A program made the position numbers and the translations under genes. Source: Cyclobacteriaceae bacterium (GTDB lineage: Bacteria; Bacteroidota; Bacteroidia; Cytophagales; Cyclobacteriaceae). Taken from it: DNA of 41,561 nucleotides. Location of the stretch: the NCBI GenBank assembly GCA_020436125.1, contig JAGQYK010000010.1, positions 1 to 41,561 of the forward strand. The letters run 5' to 3'. The notes under the pieces are model-generated. The model worked only from the letters and a program-made list of their open reading frames with translations, did no database searches and was not told the origin of the DNA. This document shows positions 7,863 to 15,405 of this stretch, piece by piece (the stretch's first letter is position 1; each line of letters opens with the position of its first letter).

Positions 7863-9134
7863 CTAGTCAAATCTTCTTTTTATAAACCACTGGTCGTTGA
7901 AAGTAACGCCAAAATATAACTTAAAGTAATTTTCTTCAATAGTGTTCGTCTGTAAATCACCCCTTTTGCCCACTTTTATCGCCAAATCCAAACTTGAAAT
8001 CCGGCTTACAGGTAGAGTTAAACCAAAATTAATGCCAAAATCTTTTAAGGCACTGCCATTGATCAAATAAGGGGCCTCGCTGAGGCTAATGCCTGTTTGG
8101 TAGGTCATTCGCTTTAGATAGTTAGTTAGGGAGCCGGCATCTGGGGTTATTTTTCCTCCAAAAGCAAATTGCCAGCCGGATTTACCTCCTGCCGCGGATC
8201 CTCCAAAATCCTTGAAATTGCTGTAATCAACATAGGTGAAATCAGCTCCTACCAGCCATTGCAATTCTTTGCCAAACGAAATACCCGCACCCATTGACTG
8301 TGGAATAGTAGTAGTGCCAGGGATGTTGTTTGAAATGGTTACTGAATCAATAATGCCAGAGGCATTTCTGCGCTCCAGACGTTCATAAAATTTTGTGTTG
8401 ATATCTGCCTTGAAGTCATAAACTAGCCCCACATTAATCCGAAAGTCTTTTCTCCCTATGGAGTCTTTATGAAAAGAAACTCCTCCAGAAAAACCAATTC
8501 CTTTATAAGATTGTCTATCGTAAATATTGGTTGCATACTGTACCAATTGATCAGTTTCTGAAAGGGTTGATGCAAACTGATTGACTATTGCGCTAAAGTA
8601 ATAAGTACCCTTAAAGCCAATAGATATATTAGGATGAAGCCTGACACCATTGGACCAGTACAATTGATTGATGCCACCGCTGCCACTTTCAACCACATTT
8701 ACGGTCTCTGTGCTGTTAGCAATATTACTTTGGTAGTTGAGCCTATAATTTACAGATGAATAGGGCATTAGTCCAACACCCATTCCCCATTTGTTCCTTT
8801 TAATTGGAAAGCCCATCGCCAAATAATTAAGATTACCACTGCCTGATTTTTCAGAGGTATTGGCTCCCTTTGCTGTTCTTTGTTCTCCAACAAATCCTGC
8901 TTCAAAAACAGTGATGGTATTAAATACCAATAAGGCAGGGTTTAGGTTATTCAAGTGCCAGTACTCGGGGTTACTTATACCTACTCCTGCCATTCCTTGA
9001 TTATGGGTGAGTCCATTGCCAAAAGTTTCACCTAATCCAAATGATGAAAATGGTGTTTTGGCAGCCTGACCAATTGATTCCAATGGACTGAATGCAATCA
9101 GCAGAATTATTGAGGCGTACTTATAAATTGACAT
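7863..9134 (-). CDS. FadL/OmpP1-like outer-membrane beta-barrel protein
   Basis: A 423-residue protein with a signal peptide (MSIYKYASIILLIAFSPLES, cleaved near IGQAA). It continues with the hallmark opening of Bacteroidota FadL-like barrels: FSSFGLGETFGNGLTHNQGM, then AGVGISNPEYWHLNNLNPALL. The rest is rich in alternating aromatic and glycine strands (GMGVGLMPYSSVNYRLNY, FKGTYYFSAI, MGAGISFGKELQWLVGADFT, ...YFKLYFGVTFNDQWFIKRRF), ending in a barrel-type strand. The family takes up hydrophobic compounds or acts as an outer-membrane scaffold; the ligand cannot be told. It overlaps the end of coaX by 14 bases and is followed at once by the TPR gene. Confidence 0.84.
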   Translation of the reverse strand: MSIYKYASIILLIAFSPLESIGQAAKTPFSSFGLGETFGNGLTHNQGMAGVGISNPEYWHLNNLNPALLVFNTITVFEAGFVGEQRTAKGANTSEKSGSGNLNYLAMGFPIKRNKWGMGVGLMPYSSVNYRLNYQSNIANSTETVNVVESGSGGINQLYWSNGVRLHPNISIGFKGTYYFSAIVNQFASTLSETDQLVQYATNIYDRQSYKGIGFSGGVSFHKDSIGRKDFRINVGLVYDFKADINTKFYERLERRNASGIIDSVTISNNIPGTTTIPQSMGAGISFGKELQWLVGADFTYVDYSNFKDFGGSAAGGKSGWQFAFGGKITPDAGSLTNYLKRMTYQTGISLSEAPYLINGSALKDFGINFGLTLPVSRISSLDLAIKVGKRGDLQTNTIEENYFKLYFGVTFNDQWFIKRRFD

Positions 9135-9840
9135 TATGAAGCAAAATCCTGTTCAATCCGCTCAAGACGAGATTGGGGGCTACAAATATGGGGCGTTTCA
9201 ACTTGTTTTCAAAAAGAGGAGCATCGCCTCCGCACAAAATCACTCCCATTGTGGGGTATTTTTTTTGATATCTATCAATTATTCCTTCTAACTCGGCCAG
9301 CACTCCATTTACAACGCCACTCTGCATACATGATTCGGTGCTATCTCCTATCAAGGGAGAATTTTCAACGAACTTAACTAACGGAAGTCGGGCTGTAAAA
9401 GTATGCATGGCTTCGAATCTCATTTTTACCCCAGGAGATATTGCGCCTCCATAATAGTTGGCATGATCGTCTACAAATTCATAGTTAATGCAAGTGCCTA
9501 AATCAATAACCAGGCAATGCTTGTTGGGCATTACGTCAAGTGTGCCACAGGCAGCAGCAATTCGGTCTAAACCTAATGTTTCTGGAGTACTGTATTTTAT
9601 TGTAATAGGGAAGGGAGTAGATTGATTCATAAGAATCTTTTTCCCGCTACTGTTTATTATATCCAATAAGTTGTCTGTTGATCGGGCAACAGAACTGATA
9701 ATCACATTGTCAAAAATATTCTTACCAACCCATTCAGTAAAAATGTCTCTACTCTCAAATGAAAATTGCTGAATCAGATTTGTCTGCTCAAAGACACCTG
9801 CTTTAATTCTGGTATTACCATAATCAACCGCCAGATTCAT
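9121..9840 (-). CDS. coaX: Type III pantothenate kinase CoaX
   Basis: A 239-residue enzyme that phosphorylates pantothenate in the first step of coenzyme A synthesis. It has the ASKHA-fold blocks of CoaX: the phosphate loop LAVDYGNTRIKAGVF at the start, ETLGLDRIAAACG, LVIDLGTCINYEFV, YYGGAISPGVKMRFEAMH and VILCGGDAP. An in-frame TTG 15 bases upstream (9853-9855) could also start translation and has a weak purine-rich site before it. I chose the ATG at 9840 because the family begins just before DYGNT. It is the first gene of the coaX-barrel-TPR run and is divergent from anmK. Confidence 0.93.
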   Translation of the reverse strand: MNLAVDYGNTRIKAGVFEQTNLIQQFSFESRDIFTEWVGKNIFDNVIISSVARSTDNLLDIINSSGKKILMNQSTPFPITIKYSTPETLGLDRIAAACGTLDVMPNKHCLVIDLGTCINYEFVDDHANYYGGAISPGVKMRFEAMHTFTARLPLVKFVENSPLIGDSTESCMQSGVVNGVLAELEGIIDRYQKKYPTMGVILCGGDAPLFENKLKRPIFVAPNLVLSGLNRILLHNVNL

Positions 9841-9884
9841 AAAGAGTTTTTGCAAATGATTACCTTAGCTAAGTACAACATGCA

Positions 9885-9892
9885 CAAAAGTA
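9885..9892 (-). promoter_or_regulatory. Possible -7 element for coaX
   Basis: TACTTTTG on the minus strand fits the Bacteroidota -7 consensus TAnnTTTG and lies 45 bases before the coaX ATG in the 106-base divergent spacer with anmK. I could not find a TTG at the expected distance upstream, so this is only a half-match. Confidence 0.35.
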
Positions 9893-9946
9893 TGAAAATC
9901 AAGTGCATGATGATTGTATAGCGACACAAAGAATAATATTGTAAAA

Positions 9947-11032
9947 ATGAATTCTAAGGGAAAGAGCGCCAAGTATAGGGCGATAGGGTTGATGTCGGGT
10001 ACCTCTCTGGATGGACTTGATGTAGTGTGCTGTGAGTTTACGCTTAGGAATAAAAAATGGGACTTTAAGCTAATAGCAAGTGAAACGGTGAAGTACTCGC
10101 CCAAATGGCACGCCCAACTTTCAGGTGCACAAAACTTTGGAGGAGAAGCTTTTCAGTTATTAGATATTAACTTTGGGTTTTTCATAGGTGAAGCTTGTAA
10201 TAAGTTTATCGCTAAAAATAAACTAGAAGGGATCCAATTTATTGCTTCTCATGGGCACACCATTTTTCATCAACCAAAAAGAAAATTTACTTTTCAATTG
10301 GGTAATGGGAATGCCATTCATCAGGTAACGGGTCTTCCTGTTGTCAATGATTTCCGATCTCTGGATGTATTGAAAGGGGGTGAGGGGGCGCCTTTGGTTC
10401 CTATAGGAGATCATTTGCTTTTTTCTCAGTTTGATATTTGTCTGAACTTGGGAGGAATTGCCAATCTTTCAAGAGTGGAGAAGGGAAAAAGAATTGCTTT
10501 TGATATTTGTTTTGCCAACATGGGATTGAATCACCTGGCTGAAAAAATGGACAAGGCTTATGATAAAGGTGGTGAAGGAGCAGCCAAAGGAAAGGTGAAT
10601 GTAAAGATGTTACATCAGCTAGGAAAACAATATTTGAAGTGGAAGAACCTGAGACCTTCCCTGGGGCGAGAGGGGTTTGAGCAATTCATACAACCCATCC
10701 TTGACAATGATTCTATTCCATTGCATGATAGACTTCGTACAATAGTGGAGTCAATAAGTTGTGAGATATTGTATAGTCTTCCTTCAAAATCAACTATTAG
10801 GCTGTTGGCTACTGGAGGAGGTGCCTTGAATTCATTTTTGATGAAGTGCATTCAGGAGAAATTGGGAAATAAGGTGAGTATAATTGTTCCGGATATAGCA
10901 ACTATAAATTATAAAGAGGCCATTGTTTTTGCATTCCTTGGTGTTCTGCGTATTCGAAATGAAGTAAACGTATTGAAAAGTGTAACGGGTGCGCCTACAG
11001 ATTCCAGCGCGGGTGTTATGATTGGATTTTAG
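9947..11032 (+). CDS. anmK: Anhydro-N-acetylmuramic acid kinase AnmK
   Basis: A 361-residue kinase that opens and phosphorylates 1,6-anhydro-MurNAc to MurNAc-6-phosphate during peptidoglycan recycling. Motifs: AIGLMSGTSLDGLDVVCCEF near the N-terminus, the ASHGHTIFHQP block, the LNLGGIANLS block (residues about 166-175), FDICFANMGLNHLAEK, LLATGGGALNSFLM and APTDSSAGVMIGF at the C-terminus. The reading frame could start at a TTG at 9914, but the ATG at 9947 just precedes the conserved region and is preferred. It is followed after 49 bases by the dehydrogenase gene. No murQ is in the window. Confidence 0.95.
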   Translation: MNSKGKSAKYRAIGLMSGTSLDGLDVVCCEFTLRNKKWDFKLIASETVKYSPKWHAQLSGAQNFGGEAFQLLDINFGFFIGEACNKFIAKNKLEGIQFIASHGHTIFHQPKRKFTFQLGNGNAIHQVTGLPVVNDFRSLDVLKGGEGAPLVPIGDHLLFSQFDICLNLGGIANLSRVEKGKRIAFDICFANMGLNHLAEKMDKAYDKGGEGAAKGKVNVKMLHQLGKQYLKWKNLRPSLGREGFEQFIQPILDNDSIPLHDRLRTIVESISCEILYSLPSKSTIRLLATGGGALNSFLMKCIQEKLGNKVSIIVPDIATINYKEAIVFAFLGVLRIRNEVNVLKSVTGAPTDSSAGVMIGF

Positions 11033-11053
11033 CGGTGCATTGAGAATTACTTT

Positions 11054-11061
11054 TAAATTTG
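11054..11061 (+). promoter_or_regulatory. Possible -7 element for the dehydrogenase gene
   Basis: TAAATTTG fits TAnnTTTG and lies 20 bases before the ATG. The nearest TTG is only 11 bases upstream of it, shorter than the usual spacing, so the match is partial. It suggests the dehydrogenase can be transcribed separately from anmK. Confidence 0.35.
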
Positions 11062-11081
11062 CCGCAATTTGAAATTGTATT

Positions 11082-12308
11082 ATGAAAGAGCTGCTAGAGA
11101 AATTTGAGAATAAAAGACCTGAAATTGTTTTTGAGTGGAAAGATTCAGAAACGGATGCAGAGGGTTGGGTAGTGATTAATTCATTGCGTGGAGGAGCTGC
11201 AGGTGGGGGAACTCGCATGCGGTTGGGGTTGGATAAAAGAGAAGTAGAATCATTGGCTAAGACAATGGAGGTGAAGTTCACCGTTTCAGGTCCGCCAATT
11301 GGAGGCGCTAAATCGGGAATAAATTTTGATCCTAATGATCCACGTAAGGCTGAAGTTTTGCACAGGTGGTATGCCGCGGTTATGCCATTGCTTAAATACT
11401 ATTATGGAACTGGGGGGGATTTAAATGTAGATGAGATTCACGAAGTAATTCCTATTACTGAAGACGTAGGGATTTGGCACCCCCAGGAAGGGGTTTTTAC
11501 AGGGCATTATAAGCCTTCGGAGCCTCAAAAAGTAAATCGTATTGGTCAGCTTCGTCAGGGAGTAGTCAAAATTATTGAAGACGAACGATTTACTCCTTCA
11601 TTGGCAAAAAAATATACCATTGCTGATATGTGTACTGGGTATGGTGTGGCTCAGGCTGTTCGTCATTACTATGAGTTGTGGCATAATGGGTTTAAAGGAA
11701 AGCGCGTGGTGTTGCAAGGGTGGGGCAATGTAGGCGCAGCGGCAGGGTTTTATCTTTCGCAGTTGGGAATGAAAGTGGTGGGAATAATAAGTAGAGAGGG
11801 TGGCTTAATTAATCAGGCTGGGTTTAGTCAGAAAGAAATCGAACAACTTGTACTTGATCGTCAGGGGAATAAATTGGTGTCACAGGATTTGTTGCCATTT
11901 GAGATTGCAAATGAAAAAATTTGGGATCTGGAGTTTGAGGTATTTATTCCAGCTGCAGCTTCACGTTTGGTTAACAAAGATCAGGTAGATAGAATGATTG
12001 CCTCAAAGTTGGAGGTATTTTCTTGTGGGGCTAACGTACCATTTGCTGATCCGGAAATATTCTTTGGTGCCACTGGTCTTTATGCTGATGAGAATTTCTC
12101 TGTTCTTCCGGATTTTATTGCTAATTGCGGAATGGCTCGAGTGTTTGCTTATTTCATGGAGAACGAAGTGAACATGAAGGACGAAGATATTTTTAATGAT
12201 ATTTCAGATACGATTAAGCGAGCACTTGAGAAAACCAAGAAGGTTAATCCAAGGACGACCGGAATAGCTCAATCCTCATTTGAAATTGCTTTAGGCCAAT
12301 TGATCTAA
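11082..12308 (+). CDS. Glu/Leu/Phe/Val-type amino acid dehydrogenase
   Basis: A 408-residue NAD(P)-dependent dehydrogenase of the Glu/Leu/Phe/Val family, which interconverts an amino acid and its 2-oxo acid with release of ammonia. The N-terminal domain holds RGGAAGGGTRMR, PIGGAKSGINFDP (with the catalytic-loop Lys) and YYGTGGDLNVDE. The C-terminal Rossmann domain has VVLQGWGNVGAAAGFYL (nucleotide-binding GxGxxG-like turn), then FIPAAASRLV and GANVPF. The usual hexameric glutamate dehydrogenase is about 420-450 residues and opens differently, so substrate is uncertain. It ends in a bidirectional terminator facing nhaD. Confidence 0.88.
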   Translation: MKELLEKFENKRPEIVFEWKDSETDAEGWVVINSLRGGAAGGGTRMRLGLDKREVESLAKTMEVKFTVSGPPIGGAKSGINFDPNDPRKAEVLHRWYAAVMPLLKYYYGTGGDLNVDEIHEVIPITEDVGIWHPQEGVFTGHYKPSEPQKVNRIGQLRQGVVKIIEDERFTPSLAKKYTIADMCTGYGVAQAVRHYYELWHNGFKGKRVVLQGWGNVGAAAGFYLSQLGMKVVGIISREGGLINQAGFSQKEIEQLVLDRQGNKLVSQDLLPFEIANEKIWDLEFEVFIPAAASRLVNKDQVDRMIASKLEVFSCGANVPFADPEIFFGATGLYADENFSVLPDFIANCGMARVFAYFMENEVNMKDEDIFNDISDTIKRALEKTKKVNPRTTGIAQSSFEIALGQLI

Positions 12309-12330
12309 TTCTGAAAACATCATTTAACAA

Positions 12331-12357
12331 AAAAAGCCAGAGAATATCTGGCTTTTT
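12331..12357. terminator. Bidirectional terminator between the dehydrogenase and nhaD genes
   Basis: An 11-base perfect stem, AAAAAGCCAGA (12331-12341) with TCTGGCTTTTT (12347-12357), with a 5-base loop. It carries a T-run on both strands, so it can end both the plus-strand dehydrogenase and the minus-strand nhaD transcripts, which converge here. Confidence 0.85.
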
Positions 12358-12376
12358 TATTTGTATTTAAAATAGA

Positions 12377-13687
12377 TTAATGGTGCACTGCAAAGTAAGG
12401 ATATAGGACAAGGTAGGCAGCAGCTCCTGCAAAGTATCCCAACAAAGCCAACATGGATATTTTCTTCAGGTACCAGATAAAATCAATTTTCTCCATTCCC
12501 ATTACAGCAACTCCGGCTGCTGACCCTATGATAAGAACGCTTCCTCCTGTACCTGCACAGTAGGCAAGGTACTCCCAGATCATGTGATCCACATGGTAGA
12601 TCTCCATGCTGTACATGCCCATGCTGGCCGCTACAAGCGGCACGTTATCTACTATAGAGGAGAGTAGCCCAATTAAGGTGATAATAATTCTGTTATCACC
12701 AAATGTTGTATCAAGGTAGGAGGCAAACTCGCCTAATGTTCCCATCGACTGAAGTGACCCTACCGCTAGAAGTATTCCTAGGAAAAACAAAACACTGGGG
12801 ACATCAATTCTTGTAAGGGCACCAGCCGCGGTATAAGGTCTCTTATCAGCCTCATCCATATCGGGGTTGATCAACTCTGATACAACCCAAAGCACACCCA
12901 GCGCCAATAGCATTCCTAAATAAGGAGGTAAATGTGTTATGGTTTTAAAGATCGGAACGGAGATTAAACCTCCAATCCCAACGAATAACATTGTCATTGA
13001 CCCTCTGATGGGCCCACCAGAATGGTTCCCATGTCCGCCATGAGTGCTGTGATTGCTCTCTGCATGTTCTCCTAATTCACCTTTAAGGGTAAATTGCAGA
13101 TAGAGCAATGGAACAATCATACATACCATACTAGGGATAAATAATGTTGCTATAATATTTCCTGCTGTTATTTGTCCCCCTATCCACAACATCGTGGTGG
13201 TAACATCCCCTATAGGCGACCATGCACCACCTGCATTTGCAGAGACGACAATCATACCAGCAAAAAACAGACGCATCTGTTTGTTAGGTACTAGTTTTCT
13301 TACCAACGATACCATCACTATAGAGGTGGTAAGATTATCAAGAATGGCAGACAAGAAAAAAGTAACACCACAAATGACCCAAAGTAATTTTTTTGGATTT
13401 CTAGTACTAATGCGATCCGTAACGAAGCGAAAGCCCTGGTAAGCATCTACTAATTCTACGATCGTCATTGCCCCCATAAGGAAGAAAAGGATTGCAGATA
13501 TTTCACCCAAATGTTCGGCCAGTTGCTCACCAATATGGTGAATTTCCCCAGGGGAGGAGAGTGCATACAAAGTCCAACACAATACACCAGTTAATAAGGC
13601 TGATGCAGTCTTGTTAACCTTGATAGGATGCTCAAGAGCAATGGCTAGGTATCCTACTACAAATAGAATGACAATGATTATTTCCAT
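12377..13687 (-). CDS. nhaD: NhaD-family Na+/H+ antiporter, copy 1
   Basis: A 436-residue polytopic membrane protein of the NhaD (ion transporter superfamily) type. Conserved pieces are FFLMGAMTIVELVDAYQGF, LSAILDNLTTSIVMVSL, ANAGGAWSPIGDVTTTMLWI (150-169), the paired IVDNVPLVAASMGMY and AGTGGSVLIIGSAAGVAVMG. The conserved Asp/Asn/Ser/Thr in these half-helices are the expected ion sites. A loop at residues 206-224 holds five His in 15 residues (H208, H213, H216, H219, H222), which the paralogue lacks at this place. NhaD exports Na+ or Li+ in exchange for protons, and marine Bacteroidota commonly carry it. It is divergent from copy 2 at 13931. Confidence 0.92.
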   Translation of the reverse strand: MEIIIVILFVVGYLAIALEHPIKVNKTASALLTGVLCWTLYALSSPGEIHHIGEQLAEHLGEISAILFFLMGAMTIVELVDAYQGFRFVTDRISTRNPKKLLWVICGVTFFLSAILDNLTTSIVMVSLVRKLVPNKQMRLFFAGMIVVSANAGGAWSPIGDVTTTMLWIGGQITAGNIIATLFIPSMVCMIVPLLYLQFTLKGELGEHAESNHSTHGGHGNHSGGPIRGSMTMLFVGIGGLISVPIFKTITHLPPYLGMLLALGVLWVVSELINPDMDEADKRPYTAAGALTRIDVPSVLFFLGILLAVGSLQSMGTLGEFASYLDTTFGDNRIIITLIGLLSSIVDNVPLVAASMGMYSMEIYHVDHMIWEYLAYCAGTGGSVLIIGSAAGVAVMGMEKIDFIWYLKKISMLALLGYFAGAAAYLVLYPYFAVHH

Positions 13688-13722
13688 GATCGGTACTTGG
13701 TCTTGAGTAAATTATATAGAAA

Positions 13723-13769
13723 TTTGATTTAGCAAACCAAATCAAAGATTTTAGTATTATCAAATCAAA
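13723..13769. promoter_or_regulatory. Candidate operator between the divergent nhaD genes
   Basis: TTTGATTT (13723-13730) and AAATCAAA (13739-13746) form a perfect inverted repeat with an 8-base spacer, and a third half-site AAATCAAA stands at 13762-13769. The cluster lies 36-82 bases upstream of copy 1 in the 243-base shared spacer. The composition is AT-rich, so chance or overlap with promoter elements is possible. Confidence 0.35.
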
Positions 13770-13794
13770 ATTGCGGTGAAGCGAAGATATTTTT

Positions 13795-13844
13795 AGTGAT
13801 ACCTCCTCGGCTATTGGAGGCACTTTAATTTTTGTATTTTTTTC
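13795..13844 (+). promoter_or_regulatory. Attenuator-like hairpin in the leader of nhaD copy 2
   Basis: AGTG (13795-13798), a 3-base bulge ATA, CCTCC (13802-13806), a 9-base loop, GGAGG (13816-13820) and CACT (13821-13824) pair as one nine-pair hairpin. The plus strand then runs TTTAATTTTTG and ATTTTTTTC (to 13844). On the minus strand no T-run follows. This is terminator-shaped but stands about 90 bases before the start of nhaD copy 2, so it may be a leader attenuator or the end of a short RNA. No known riboswitch class was recognised. Confidence 0.4.
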
Positions 13845-13930
13845 TTAAAAAGGGTAAGCCGAATCACCTAAAGTAGCTTAAAACAAAAAAATTAGTTAAC
13901 TAATAGAAGAATCAACTAGCTTGTATTATT

Positions 13931-15280
13931 ATGGATATTCAAATTTTAATTGTGGTCTTGTTTATCGGTGGCTATGCAGCCATTACTCTTGAGCATACAC
14001 TCAAGATTGATAAACTAATTCCGGCTTTAGGTATGATGGCTTTATTGTGGGCTATCATAGCATTAAATCATCTGGATGTTTTTAATGTTAATTCGGTATT
14101 AAAAGAACTGGAGCCAACTCATCTCGAAGAAATTCTATTGCACCATCTAGGGAAAACAGCGGAGATTTTGATCTTCTTGATTGGTGCCATGACCATCGTT
14201 GAAATCATAGATTATTTTGATGGCTTCTCTACTATTAAAAGTTTTATCCGCACCAAAAGCAAAGTAAGACTACTTTGGATTTTTAGCATTTTGGGTTTCA
14301 TCCTATCTGCTATCATTGATAACCTTACTGCCACTATTGTTCTAATTACCATTTTGCAAAAGGTAATTAGGGACAGGGAGACTCGCTTATGGTTTGCGGG
14401 TCTTATCGTAATTGCGGCCAATGCAGGTGGAGCGTGGTCACCTATTGGGGATGTCACTACCACCATGCTATGGATAGCCAATAAAGTTACTGCTTGGCAA
14501 TTGGTTGAGCATACATTCATACCATCAGTAGTGTGTATGGTTGTTCCTATTTTAATAGCATCCAGGTTTAAGGTGTTCTCAGGGGAAGTTGATATGGATT
14601 TAAATGATGAGGAGGCGCCATCGAAATACGGTGCTACTATGTTGTACCTTGGATTAGGTGCAATCATATTTGTGCCAATTTTTAAGACTGTTACCCATTT
14701 ACCTCCTTACATCGGCATGATGTTATCATTGGCTTTTGTTGCCACGTTTGCTGAAATTTTTAGTAATCGCTCGTTTGATATGTCTAATGTAGGAGAGGAA
14801 AGTGAAGCTAGTGACGCTGCTGCTCACCACAGCCCAGTACATAAGTCCCTTGGTAAAGTGGAGATGCCGAGTATTTTATTCTTTTTAGGAATTTTGATGG
14901 CGGTAGCCGCACTGGAATCTTTAGGGATGTTATTCAATTTTGCGATAGACTTGGATCATGCAATACCTAACAGAGATGTCGTAGTTGGGATTTTAGGAAT
15001 AGGTTCTGCGATCATTGACAATGTTCCTTTAGTGGCAGCAAGTATAGGGATGTTTTCTGAGCCACTGGATCATCCGTTATGGCATTTTATAGCTTACTCT
15101 GCTGGAACCGGAGGTAGTATACTCATTATTGGTTCTGCAGCGGGTGTAGTTGCCATGGGTATGGAAAAGATAAACTTCTTCTGGTATGTTAAGAAAATAG
15201 GTATGCTAGCTTTGTTAGGTTTTGTGTCTGGTGGTATTGCATTTATTTTAATACGTGACCTGATACTTAACGCAGCATAA
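13931..15280 (+). CDS. nhaD: NhaD-family Na+/H+ antiporter, copy 2
   Basis: A 449-residue paralogue of the product at 12377-13687 with the same order of blocks: FLIGAMTIVEIIDYFDGFST, LSAIIDNLTATIVLITIL, AANAGGAWSPIGDVTTTMLW, then ...HLPPYIGMMLSL..., IIDNVPLVAASIGMF and AGTGGSILIIGSAAGVVAMG. It differs from copy 1 in an N-terminal insert near residues 41-63 and in a cytosolic loop with acidic and His residues (about 288-308, including DAAAHHSPVHKS). It has its own strong terminator. Copies 1 and 2 are back to back, so this is probably an old inverted duplication with divided roles (for example different ion or pH range). The symbol is family-level only. Confidence 0.92.
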   Translation: MDIQILIVVLFIGGYAAITLEHTLKIDKLIPALGMMALLWAIIALNHLDVFNVNSVLKELEPTHLEEILLHHLGKTAEILIFLIGAMTIVEIIDYFDGFSTIKSFIRTKSKVRLLWIFSILGFILSAIIDNLTATIVLITILQKVIRDRETRLWFAGLIVIAANAGGAWSPIGDVTTTMLWIANKVTAWQLVEHTFIPSVVCMVVPILIASRFKVFSGEVDMDLNDEEAPSKYGATMLYLGLGAIIFVPIFKTVTHLPPYIGMMLSLAFVATFAEIFSNRSFDMSNVGEESEASDAAAHHSPVHKSLGKVEMPSILFFLGILMAVAALESLGMLFNFAIDLDHAIPNRDVVVGILGIGSAIIDNVPLVAASIGMFSEPLDHPLWHFIAYSAGTGGSILIIGSAAGVVAMGMEKINFFWYVKKIGMLALLGFVSGGIAFILIRDLILNAA

Positions 15281-15310
15281 TCATTCTATAAAGCGCTAAA
15301 GTTTTTAATA

Positions 15311-15359
15311 TTGAGGTTCTGATTGGAAAATATTTCTAGTCAGAACCTCAATTTTTTTT
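15311..15359 (+). terminator. Strong Rho-independent terminator after nhaD copy 2
   Basis: A perfect 12-base stem, TTGAGGTTCTGA (15311-15322) with TCAGAACCTCAA (15340-15351), followed by eight T on the plus strand. It lies 31 bases after the nhaD stop, and 47 bases separate it from the convergent lysC end. Confidence 0.88.
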
Positions 15360-15405
15360 CAGTTTAATCCTATTTCTGATAGGTGATCATGTGGGATAGA
15401 TAAGC

